Shown piece after piece: positions 33,460-41,175 of a stretch of DNA of 64,000 bases. Position numbers and translations under genes: made by a program. The notes beneath the pieces were generated by a model that did not search any database, was not told the origin of the DNA, and saw only the letters and a program-made list of their open reading frames with translations. The stretch covers positions 62,001-126,000 of the forward strand of contig NZ_JAHSTU010000010.1 in the NCBI RefSeq assembly GCF_019145495.1, read 5' to 3'. The DNA comes from Pseudomonas azerbaijanoccidentalis. Its GTDB lineage: Bacteria; Pseudomonadota; Gammaproteobacteria; Pseudomonadales; Pseudomonadaceae. Every line of letters starts with the position of its first letter. Positions within the stretch are counted from its first letter, which is position 1.

Positions 33460-35361
33460 CTACAACTTTGCCTGACGTACGGCACCGCTTCGGGATTTGG
33501 CCATGGCCGCCAACCGCACCGCCACGTTGGCCGCGCCGTAACCGGCATAGCCGTTCTTGCGCTGAATGATCTCGAAAAAGAACCGCCCCTCGAACGGCTC
33601 GGTGTACACGTGAAACAGTTCGCCGCCCTGGGGATCACGGTCGTACAGCACGTTGTAGTAGGCCAGCTCACTGAGGAACTCGTCGTCGAAATCGAAACGT
33701 GCCGCCAGGTCATCGTAATAGTTGAGCGGGATATCCAGCAGCGGCACGCCCGCCTCTTTGGCGCGGCTGACCTGGGCAAAGATGTCGTCGCAATCAAACG
33801 CGATGTGATGCACACCGGAGCCGCGATAACTCGACAGCGCATGTGAGATCGCGGTGTTGCGGTTCTCGGAAATGTTCAGCGGCAAGCGGATCGAACTGTC
33901 GCGGCTGCGCAATGCGCGGCTCTTTACCAGGCCGTAAGGATCCGGCAGCACCACTTCATCATCTGCCTCGAAATCAAGCAGGCTCTTGTAGAACAGCACC
34001 CAACTGTCGAGGCTGTCGGCCGGCAAGGCCATGGCCATGTGGTCGATACGCTTGAGGCCGCCGCTGACCGGCGCATCCGCCAGCAGATTGAAGTCGGTGC
34101 CGTAGACGTCGGCCTCCTGGTCCACCAAGTAAATCAGGCTGCCATCCGGCGCGCGCACGGCGGCGAGTTCCAGTTCGTTCGGGCCGACAAGCCCGCGATA
34201 GGGCTGGCCTTTGTAAGCCACGGCCCGGGCCAGTGCACTGGCGCTGTCCTTGACCCGCACGGCGGTGGCGCACAACGACGGACCGTGCGCCTCGAAGAAA
34301 CTGTGAGCGAACGAATACGGTTCAGAGTTGAGGATCAAATTGATATCGCCCTGGCGCAGCAAGCTGACGCTCTTGGAGCGATGCTGGCCCGCCTTGACGA
34401 AGCCCAGGCGCTCCAGCCAATGGGAAAGCTTGGCACCGAGGCTTTCGTCAACGGCGAACTCAAGAAACTCGATACCGTTGTATTCGCTGGCCTTCGGCGT
34501 CTCGAACAGAATCTCGGTATTGGCGACGGATTTCGCTTCCTGGGCCAGACGCTCGCGGGTCTTCTCTTCGAGATACAGCAACGAGCGCAAACCGTCAGCG
34601 GCGTTGGCCCGTGGCGGTGCGGCACGGAACCCGTCGTTGAAGATTTCCAGCGACAGCGGCCCGGTGTAGCCGCTCTTGATGATCGGCGCGAGGAAGCCCG
34701 GCAGATCGAACTCACCCTGACCGGGGAAGCAGCGGAAATGCCGGCTCCACTCCAGCACGTCCATGGCCAGGATCGGTGCGTCGGCCATTTGCACGAAGAA
34801 AATCTTGTCGCCGGGAATCTCGGCAATCGCGCTCGGGTCGCCCTTGAGCGACAGCGTATGGAAGCTGTCGAGCAACACGCCGAGGTTTGGATGATCCGCC
34901 TGACGAACAATGTTCCACACCTGTTGCCAGGTGTTCACATGCCGGCCCCAGGCCAGCGCTTCGTAACCGATACGCAGGCCACGGGCGCCGGCGTGTTCGG
35001 CCAGCAACCGCAAATCATCGACTAAAATCTGTTCATCACCCACGGAATCGACCGAGGCGTTACTGCACACCAGCACCAGATCCGTGCCCAGCTCCTGCAT
35101 CAGGTCGAACTTGCGTTCGGCCCGCTCCAGATTGCGCGACAGGCGGTCGCGGCGGCAGCCTTCGAAGTCGCGGAACGGTTGAAACAGGGTGATGGCGATC
35201 CCGAGATCGGCGCACATCTGTTTAATTTCCCGCGGGCTACCGTCGTAGTAGAGAAGGTCGTTCTCGAAAATCTCGACACCGTCAAAACCGGCAGCGGCAA
35301 TGGCTTCGAGTTTTTCCGGCAGGGTACCGCTCAAGGAAACGGTGGCAATGGAACGCTGCAT
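33460..35361 (-). CDS. quiC: 3-dehydroshikimate dehydratase, two-domain QuiC1 type
   Basis: 633 aa. N-terminal TIM barrel (about 1-280) with metal ligands in YEALAW, LDSFHTL, QMAD and LEIFND converts 3-dehydroshikimate to protocatechuate. The C-terminal half (about 295-620) is a 4-hydroxyphenylpyruvate dioxygenase-like fold and keeps the His-His-Glu triad (IDHMAMALP, HHIAFDCDD, FFFEIIQRK). The same fusion is known for P. putida QuiC1, where the second domain has no proven activity. ATG 35361 fits the family start. Divergent from the MFS gene across a shared control region. Confidence 0.93.
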   Translation of the reverse strand: MQRSIATVSLSGTLPEKLEAIAAAGFDGVEIFENDLLYYDGSPREIKQMCADLGIAITLFQPFRDFEGCRRDRLSRNLERAERKFDLMQELGTDLVLVCSNASVDSVGDEQILVDDLRLLAEHAGARGLRIGYEALAWGRHVNTWQQVWNIVRQADHPNLGVLLDSFHTLSLKGDPSAIAEIPGDKIFFVQMADAPILAMDVLEWSRHFRCFPGQGEFDLPGFLAPIIKSGYTGPLSLEIFNDGFRAAPPRANAADGLRSLLYLEEKTRERLAQEAKSVANTEILFETPKASEYNGIEFLEFAVDESLGAKLSHWLERLGFVKAGQHRSKSVSLLRQGDINLILNSEPYSFAHSFFEAHGPSLCATAVRVKDSASALARAVAYKGQPYRGLVGPNELELAAVRAPDGSLIYLVDQEADVYGTDFNLLADAPVSGGLKRIDHMAMALPADSLDSWVLFYKSLLDFEADDEVVLPDPYGLVKSRALRSRDSSIRLPLNISENRNTAISHALSSYRGSGVHHIAFDCDDIFAQVSRAKEAGVPLLDIPLNYYDDLAARFDFDDEFLSELAYYNVLYDRDPQGGELFHVYTEPFEGRFFFEIIQRKNGYAGYGAANVAVRLAAMAKSRSGAVRQAKL

Positions 35362-35418
35362 GTTTCGACTCCCGGTGGTGGAGGCAATCTTGTTAGGGAC
35401 ATCGCACGCTGGCTCTGT

Positions 35419-35495
35419 GCAGGAGCTGTCGAAGGCTGCGATCTTTTGATTTCGTTTTTCAAGATCAAAAGATCGCAGCCTTCGGCAGCTCCTAC
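35419..35495. repeat. REPIN, family A
   Basis: GCAGGAGCTGTCGAAGGCTG and CAGCCTTCGGCAGCTCCTAC arms with TTTTGATTT...AAGATCAAAA in the spacer, inside the quiC 5' region. Confidence 0.85.
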
Positions 35496-35551
35496 GGAGA
35501 ATGCGTTTAGCTTTGAGTGAATTATTGGCCGTGGAATTCCACACAGCAATT

Positions 35552-35573
35552 TAAAGTGTACTACCCGGTTAGT
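35552..35573. promoter_or_regulatory. Shared 22-bp motif, copy 2 (quiC/MFS region)
   Basis: On the minus strand it reads ACTAACC-GGG-TAGTACAC-TTTA. The part ACTA-CCCGGT-TAGT is an imperfect palindrome typical in size for TetR operators. 17 of 22 bases match the copy before aroQ. Confidence 0.55.
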
Positions 35574-35742
35574 TTTGCGTGCGATTATCGAACACAATGG
35601 CCTTTCGCGAATTGACGATTTTTTGCTCACTGCGCAACATCGTCATCACATTGCGTCCTGCCAAGAACCACCGGTCGTAGTGATTAACAACTGTTCGACG
35701 ACCCAGAACACCACATAACAAATTCAAAAACGGGTGGTACAC

Positions 35743-37080
35743 ATGATTCCTTCCCAAAGCTCTCGCATGGCTCCGGCCGTGAGTGTCACCGCCGGCGGTA
35801 TCGGCGACAAAATCCGCGGCGCCATGGCCGTCGGCAAGACCCGTTGGGGCATGCTGGCGCTGGTGTTCTTCGCAACCACTTTGAACTACATCGACCGCGC
35901 CGCCCTTGGCGTCATGCAGCCCATCCTTGCCAAGGAAATGAGCTGGACGGCGATGGATTACGCCAACATCAACTTCTGGTTCCAGGTCGGTTACGCCATC
36001 GGCTTCGTGCTGCAAGGCCGTTTGATTGACCGGGTCGGCGTCAAGCGCGTGTTCTTCTGCGCCGTGCTGCTCTGGAGCCTGGCAACCGGTGCCCACGGTC
36101 TGGCCACTTCGGCGGTCGGTTTTATGGTTTGCCGATTCATCCTCGGCCTGACCGAAGCCGCCAACTACCCGGCCTGCGTGAAAACCACGCGTCTGTGGTT
36201 CCCGGCGGGTGAGCGTGCGGTGGCGACCGGCATTTTCAACGCCGGCACCAACGTCGGTGCGATGTTCACCCCAATGCTGCTGCCATTGATCCTGCACGTC
36301 TGGGGCTGGCAAGCCGCGTTCCTGTGCATGTCGGCACTGGGCGGTATCTGGCTGTTATTCTGGGGCCTGAAGTATTTCAACCCGGAAGATCACCCGAGCG
36401 TTAAACAGTCGGAACTGGACTACATCCAGAACGAAGTCGAACCGGAACAAACCCGCGTACCGTTCTCGAAAATCCTGCGCATGCGTGGCACCTGGGCCTT
36501 CGCCCTCGCCTACTCGATCACCGCGCCGGTGTTCTGGTTCTACCTGTACTGGCTGCCGCCGTTCCTCAATCAGCAATACAACCTGGGCATCAACGTGACC
36601 CAGATGGGCATTCCGCTGATCATCATCTACCTCACCGCCGACTTCGGCAGTGTTGGCGGCGGCATCCTCTCCTCGTTCCTGATCGGCCGCGGCGTGAATC
36701 CGATCAAGGCGCGGTTGATGTCCATGTTCCTGTTCGCCTGCTGCATCATCGGCGTGATCATGGCGGCCGGTTCCAGCAATCTGTGGGTCGCGGTGGCCGC
36801 CATCTCCCTGGCTATCGGCGCGCACCAGGCCTGGACCGCCAACATCTGGAGCCTGGTGATGGACTACACGCCCAAGCACATGATGAGCACGGTGTTCGGT
36901 TTCGGCGGCATGTGTGCGGCGATTGGCGGGATGTTCATGACCCAACTGGTCGGCCACATCCTGACCGTCACCAACAACAACTACACCGTGCTGTTCACCC
37001 TGATTCCGGCGATGTACTTCATCGCACTGATCTGGATGTACTTCATGGCACCGCGCAAGATCCCGACCGTCACCGACTAA
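35743..37080 (+). CDS. MFS transporter, ACS (anion:cation symporter) family
   Basis: 445 aa, about 12 membrane helices; LNYIDRAALGVMQPIL near 50 and GRLIDRVGVKRVFF near 88 are ACS/ExuT-type marks, and the sequence GLTEAANYPACVKTTRLWFP near 138 is typical of glucarate/hexuronate/aromatic-acid carriers. A GTG three codons upstream is possible but ATG 35743 is better. Divergent from quiC, it probably imports quinate, shikimate or a related acid. Confidence 0.88.
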   Translation: MIPSQSSRMAPAVSVTAGGIGDKIRGAMAVGKTRWGMLALVFFATTLNYIDRAALGVMQPILAKEMSWTAMDYANINFWFQVGYAIGFVLQGRLIDRVGVKRVFFCAVLLWSLATGAHGLATSAVGFMVCRFILGLTEAANYPACVKTTRLWFPAGERAVATGIFNAGTNVGAMFTPMLLPLILHVWGWQAAFLCMSALGGIWLLFWGLKYFNPEDHPSVKQSELDYIQNEVEPEQTRVPFSKILRMRGTWAFALAYSITAPVFWFYLYWLPPFLNQQYNLGINVTQMGIPLIIIYLTADFGSVGGGILSSFLIGRGVNPIKARLMSMFLFACCIIGVIMAAGSSNLWVAVAAISLAIGAHQAWTANIWSLVMDYTPKHMMSTVFGFGGMCAAIGGMFMTQLVGHILTVTNNNYTVLFTLIPAMYFIALIWMYFMAPRKIPTVTD

Positions 37081-37098
37081 ACCTCGGCGCATTAACTC

Positions 37099-37188
37099 TG
37101 TGGGAGCCAGCCTGCTGGCGATAGCGAACTGTCATTCAACATTGATGTTGCCTGACCTACCGCCATCGCCAGCAGGCTGGCTCCCACA
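37099..37188. repeat. REPIN, family B
   Basis: TGTGGGAGCCAGCCTGCTGG and CCAGCAGGCTGGCTCCCACA arms, spacer about 50 bp, in the convergent MFS/DMT gap. Confidence 0.88.
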
Positions 37189-37206
37189 GTTGTTTTCGGT
37201 GACCTT

Positions 37207-38085
37207 CTATTTACGGCTTTGCTGCCACGCGGCCGCCAAGCCGCTGCAGCAGATCACGGCAATGCCGATCACCGTGGTCAGCGTCGGCGTGTGGGAGAAC
37301 AGCAGCCAGCCCAACAGGCCGGCAAAGATGATCTGGCAATAGCTGAACGGTGCCAGTAATGCCGGTGCAGCGAGGCGGAAAGCCTGGGTCAAAAACAGGT
37401 GCGCCGTCATCCCGCAGGCGCCCAGCGCCAGCATCATCGCGCCGTGCGCAACGCTCGGGGTTTGCCAGAAGAACGGCACCATGGCACTCATCACCAACGT
37501 GTTGCACAACCCCGCAAAGAAGTTGCTGGTGGTCGGGCTGTCGATCTCGGCGAGCTTGCGCGTGAGTAATTGGTAGAAACAGAAAAACAGTGCCGAGCAG
37601 AAGGGCAACAACACCGCCGGGGTAAACAAATCACCGCCGGGGTGAACGATGATCAGCACGCCGACAAAACCGCAAATCACCGCCAGCCATTGCCCGCGTG
37701 TAACCCGCTCGCCCAGTAACGGCACCGACAGTGCCGTCACCAGCACCGGTGCCAGGAAGTTCACCGAGGTGGCCTCAGCCAGCGGGATGTACATCAACCC
37801 GGTGGTGAAAAACAAACTGGTGCCCAGCAGGCACAGTGCGCGAATCAATTGCAGCAGCGGTCGCTTCGTGCGTAAAACCCGCAGCCCGGATTGCGGCAGA
37901 AAAATCCCGGCCATCAGCAACGTGTGCACCACGTACCGCGCCCAGACCACCATGACGATCGGATAGAACCCGGAGAGGTATTTGGAGAAGGCGTCGTGAC
38001 TGGAAAACAGGAAGGTTGCGACAATGATCAGCAAGATCCCCTTGAAGGGCTGATTGACGCCGGAAAGCGGGGTGCTGACGGTCAT
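37207..38085 (-). CDS. DMT-superfamily (EamA/RhaT) transporter
   Basis: 292 aa, ten membrane helices in two EamA repeats (about 18-145 and 155-285). FLFSSHDAFSKYLS near 26, PLAEATSVNFLAPVLVTALS near 101 and the repeat-2 SYCQIIFAGLLGWLLF near 248 are typical. Convergent with the MFS gene and upstream of the TIM-barrel gene cluster on the same strand, about 107 bp after it, so it may be co-expressed as an exporter or importer of that pathway. Substrate unknown. Confidence 0.88.
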   Translation of the reverse strand: MTVSTPLSGVNQPFKGILLIIVATFLFSSHDAFSKYLSGFYPIVMVVWARYVVHTLLMAGIFLPQSGLRVLRTKRPLLQLIRALCLLGTSLFFTTGLMYIPLAEATSVNFLAPVLVTALSVPLLGERVTRGQWLAVICGFVGVLIIVHPGGDLFTPAVLLPFCSALFFCFYQLLTRKLAEIDSPTTSNFFAGLCNTLVMSAMVPFFWQTPSVAHGAMMLALGACGMTAHLFLTQAFRLAAPALLAPFSYCQIIFAGLLGWLLFSHTPTLTTVIGIAVICCSGLAAAWQQSRK

Positions 38086-38153
38086 TGGGTTTCCTTACTT
38101 AAAGTCAAAAACATCACCGGCCAGCCACGCTCCGCCAAGTCAGCCTAGAACCT

Positions 38154-38182
38154 GAGGGAGCGGGCTTGCCCGCGATAGGTGC
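38154..38182. repeat. Single REP, family C
   Basis: GGGAGCGGGCTTGCCCGCGA, one arm only, between the DMT gene and the TIM-barrel gene. Confidence 0.75.
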
Positions 38183-38192
38183 GCAGCCCCGC

Positions 38193-39008
38193 TTACATCC
38201 GCGCCAACAATTCACGGGTTTTATCCAACGCCATCTGTGCCCGGTCCAGTCCGCTCACACCCTGCTCCAGCAACTGCACCGTGGGAATTTCCAGGCTCAA
38301 TGGAATGTTAGCCGGCAAACAGCGCAACAACCCTGGCAGGTCACAATCGCCATCACCTGGAAAACGTCGCTCGTTACGCGCCTGACGCAAAATCTCGGCC
38401 ATGTCCGCCGGTCGCGGTCCGGCAACGTCGCACAACTGGGCATACCGTAACCGTGAAGGGGCAACGCTGGCCAGATCTTCCAGGCGTGAACCGGAACGAT
38501 CGAAGTGAAATGCGTCCACCAACACCGCACCATTTTCGCGCCCGGCGTTCTCGACGATACGCACCGCTTGTTGCAGATCACGCGCATCGGTCCAGGGCAT
38601 GAACTCCAGATGCGGATGCAATCCGTAAGGTGCCGCCAGATCACATAGCCGGGCGAAATTTTCCGTTAGCCGTTGCTCGTCGGAATCGTTACCGGCCACC
38701 AGCAACTCACTGGCACCGAATTCGGCGCCGACCGCCAGAATTTTCTCGAAGCTGGCCACATCGGTCTCCGGTTTCAAACGCAGGATTTCAACATCCAGCA
38801 CACGGATGCCCGTATCCCGCAGGCGCGCCAGGGTCTGACGGCGTAAATCGGCATCGGTCACCAAGGCAAAATGATGTTCCTCCGCTGTCGCCGGCACCAG
38901 CCGCAAACCGACATGGCTGTAACCGGCCCGCGCAGCGACCTCGACCATCTCTGGCGGAGACAGCTCCAGCACGGTCAGACTGGCGAGGGAAAAGATTCGT
39001 TCGCTCAT
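38193..39008 (-). CDS. Sugar phosphate isomerase/epimerase-like TIM-barrel protein
   Basis: 271 aa AP_endonuc_2 (Xyl isomerase-like) barrel; metal-type residues in LEFMPW (about 137), VDAFHFDRSG (about 161), QLCD (about 189) and LSLEIP (about 234). GAGG lies before ATG 39008. It starts two bases after the Gfo/Idh/MocA reading frame ends. Similar proteins act on keto-sugars, inositol intermediates or dehydroshikimate; the true substrate is unknown. Confidence 0.87.
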   Translation of the reverse strand: MSERIFSLASLTVLELSPPEMVEVAARAGYSHVGLRLVPATAEEHHFALVTDADLRRQTLARLRDTGIRVLDVEILRLKPETDVASFEKILAVGAEFGASELLVAGNDSDEQRLTENFARLCDLAAPYGLHPHLEFMPWTDARDLQQAVRIVENAGRENGAVLVDAFHFDRSGSRLEDLASVAPSRLRYAQLCDVAGPRPADMAEILRQARNERRFPGDGDCDLPGLLRCLPANIPLSLEIPTVQLLEQGVSGLDRAQMALDKTRELLARM

Positions 39009-39010
39009 GT

Positions 39011-40065
39011 TCAATCCTCAATCAACGACGGTGCGCAGGCACGGCCGGTTTCGGCGGCTTCGCGAATGGCTTCGATCAGCGCCAGCGTTCGGGCAGCATC
39101 GGCAGCACTCACCAGCGGCTCGACCTCTCGACGCGCAACGCACACGAAATGCTGCAACTGCAAACGCAGGGCTTCATCGGCGCTGAATGTTTCCTCCGTC
39201 GTCTGCAACGGTTGATGCCAGCCGCCATCGACCTCGTTGTAGTGCCAGCGTTTGAGTTGCGGGATGCTCAGCGCCCCACCGGTTCCGGCCAGCAAATAAC
39301 ACGGCTGATCGGCCTGACGCGGATACACGGGGTTCTCCCCCGAATCCAGCTCCCAACTCCAGGGCGCCGCCACCGCATCGGAGCCGGTCAGGCTGCCCAG
39401 TGCGCCGTTATCGAATTGCAGCAACACCGCTGCACAATCCTCGTTGGCAAACCCGCGCACGGCGTTGTTGGTAATGGCCTGGACCTGGCGCACTTCACCG
39501 CACAAATGCCGTAGCAAATCGAGGTCGTGGATCAGGTTGGTCAACAACATGCCGGCACCCGGTTCACGGCGCCAGGCGGTTTCGAAGTAACTGTCGGGTT
39601 TGCGCAACTGCCAGAGCGCCGTCACTGTCGTCAGCCGACCGAGGGCGCCATTGCGGACGAGTTCGTGAGCCCGGGCAATCAGCGGATTGTGGCGCCGATG
39701 ATGACCGACCAGCACCGGTACGCCGCTCGCCTTCGAAGCCGCCACCAATGCTTTGGCCTCATCGAGGTGCACGCCCACCGGTTTTTCCAACAGCACCGGG
39801 ACGCCGACCGCCAGGCAATCGAGCGCGGTGCTGACGTGCAAGGTGTTCGGGTTGGCAACGATGACCGCATCCGGCTTCGCCTGCTCCAGCATCTGATGGT
39901 GATCAGCGAAATACCCTACCCCCATTCGGCGGCGAGCGCGGCCGCTTGCGATCCGGGGTCGGCCACCGCACAGAGGGTCGCTTCAGTCAGGGTTTTCAGA
40001 TGCTGGTAATGCTGCTGGCCCATGTTGCCGGCGCCAATCAGCGCGATTCGAAGGGGTGAATTCAA
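39011..40065 (-). pseudogene. Gfo/Idh/MocA-family oxidoreductase, broken by a 1-nt frameshift
   Basis: The Rossmann start (LRIALIGAGNMGQQHYQHLK) reads from about 40065 (TTG, with GAGGA upstream) to AAEWG and a TAG at about 39918. The rest, 304 aa beginning GVGYFADHHQMLEQ..., continues in the other frame to 39011 and includes VLLEKPVGVHL and GAGMLLTNLIHDLDLLRHL. Adding one G in the G5 run (C5 on the plus strand, 39919-39923) restores a continuous protein of about 350 aa. So this is a recent 1-nt deletion or a sequencing error in a homopolymer. The intact enzyme would be an NAD(P)-dependent dehydrogenase co-transcribed with the TIM-barrel gene. Confidence 0.88.
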
Positions 40066-40090
40066 AATGCGGTCCTCTTGTGGTTCTTGT

Positions 40091-40107
40091 TGGAAGAATG
40101 ACTTCCA
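40091..40107. promoter_or_regulatory. IclR-type palindrome, site 1
   Basis: TGGAAG-AATGA-CTTCCA, perfect six-base arms, five-base spacer, 26 bp upstream of the MocA-like start. Confidence 0.55.
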
Positions 40108-40113
40108 TTAATT

Positions 40114-40128
40114 TAGAACCGAGTTCCA
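40114..40128. promoter_or_regulatory. IclR-type palindrome, site 2
   Basis: TAGAAC-CGA-GTTCCA, one mismatch from a perfect repeat, close to the IclR consensus TGGAAATNATTTCCA in form and spacing. Confidence 0.55.
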
Positions 40129-40183
40129 CAATCTTACATGGACCGAGATTGAAAGTGTTCGAATAGCGCACAGCTTTAAAAAC

Positions 40184-40212
40184 TGTGGGTGCGAGCAGGC
40201 TCGCTCCTACAG
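40184..40212. repeat. Single degenerate REP, family B
   Basis: TGTGGGTGCGAGCAGGCTCG arm then CTCCTACA; arms adjoin instead of being split by a spacer. Confidence 0.65.
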
Positions 40213-40228
40213 GGAATCTACGCAGGCC

Positions 40229-41005
40229 TCAGACAAACAACTCCGACGCCAGGCTCGCTGCGCCCAACTCTGCGGTAAACGCCAGCAGCAGTGGCGCCAA
40301 CTCATGCAGTCGCGCCCCCGGCATCCGCGCACTGGGCCCGGCGATGCTGAGCACGCCGATTACCCGCCCATCCCCCGGATGACGCACCACCGCCGCAATC
40401 GCCGAGGTGCCCACCGCCGAACTTTCTTCGACACAGGCATAACCCTGCTCCCGCGCCATGCGCAAACGCTCAAGCAATTCAATGTTGGAACGTGGTGCAT
40501 TCGGCCCTACGTGTTCCGGGACCTCCGCAGCCTGGCGCTCGATCAGCGACAAGGCTTCAGCATCGCTCATGCACGCCAGCCAGGCATGGCCCGACGCGGT
40601 GTAGAACAGCGGGGCGTCACGCCCCATGTCCGGGTCGTAACGCAGGCCGGCGCGGGCGCCCTGGGACTTGGCGATCCAGGTTTGTCGCTCGCCCTCGATG
40701 ACGCCCAAACGGACCAACTCACCGGTTTCCTGAGCCAACCGATCAAGCACCGGTTGCACGATATCGGCGCCACTGCTCGACAAATATCGGAAGCCCATCG
40801 CCACTAGTTTGGTCGACAAGTGATAGCGCAAATTCTCCGGATTCTGCCGCACATACCCCAGCCGGATCAGCTCGGCGAGCAAACGGTGGGTTGCGCTTTT
40901 GGGGATATCCAGCTGCTCCGCCAACGTCTGCATCGGCAAGCCGCGCGGGTCGCTGGTGAGGCTTTCGAGCACACTGAAAACACGTTCGATCTGACTGCCG
41001 GCCAT
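40229..41005 (-). CDS. IclR-family transcriptional regulator
   Basis: 258 aa. Winged helix-turn-helix SQIERVFSVLESLTSDPRGL, LDIPKSATHRLLAELIRLGY (about 4-55) and an IclR effector domain (LFYTASGHAWLA near 133; ESSAVGTSAIAAVVRHPGD near 195). It sits between two divergent catabolic units, with IclR-type palindromes on each side (40091-40128 and 41139-41153), so it probably controls both. Effector unknown. Confidence 0.9.
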   Translation of the reverse strand: MAGSQIERVFSVLESLTSDPRGLPMQTLAEQLDIPKSATHRLLAELIRLGYVRQNPENLRYHLSTKLVAMGFRYLSSSGADIVQPVLDRLAQETGELVRLGVIEGERQTWIAKSQGARAGLRYDPDMGRDAPLFYTASGHAWLACMSDAEALSLIERQAAEVPEHVGPNAPRSNIELLERLRMAREQGYACVEESSAVGTSAIAAVVRHPGDGRVIGVLSIAGPSARMPGARLHELAPLLLAFTAELGAASLASELFV

Positions 41006-41138
41006 GGGGGTATCCACGCAAAATTTTGTCGATTCTAGAAGACAAGTGAGGGAATGCGAAATCTGGAACCGCATGTCCGATAACCGCCCGCTTTAGCCAA
41101 TGTTCACTTGCCCGCTCAGGACAGCATCTTATATTTTC

Positions 41139-41153
41139 TGGAATCAAATTCCA
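41139..41153. promoter_or_regulatory. IclR-type palindrome, site 3
   Basis: TGGAAT-CAA-ATTCCA, perfect six-base arms and three-base spacer, the closest match here to the IclR consensus; 23 bp before the flavoprotein start. Confidence 0.65.
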
Positions 41154-41175
41154 AAACAACACCGGAGTCCCTACC

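Larger units (their letters stand above)
35362..35742. other. Divergent control region quiC/MFS
   Basis: 381 bp without a gene: a family A REPIN near quiC, the 22-bp motif at 35552-35573, then an AT-rich leader to the MFS gene with TTGACG near 35618 as a possible -35. Confidence 0.6.
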
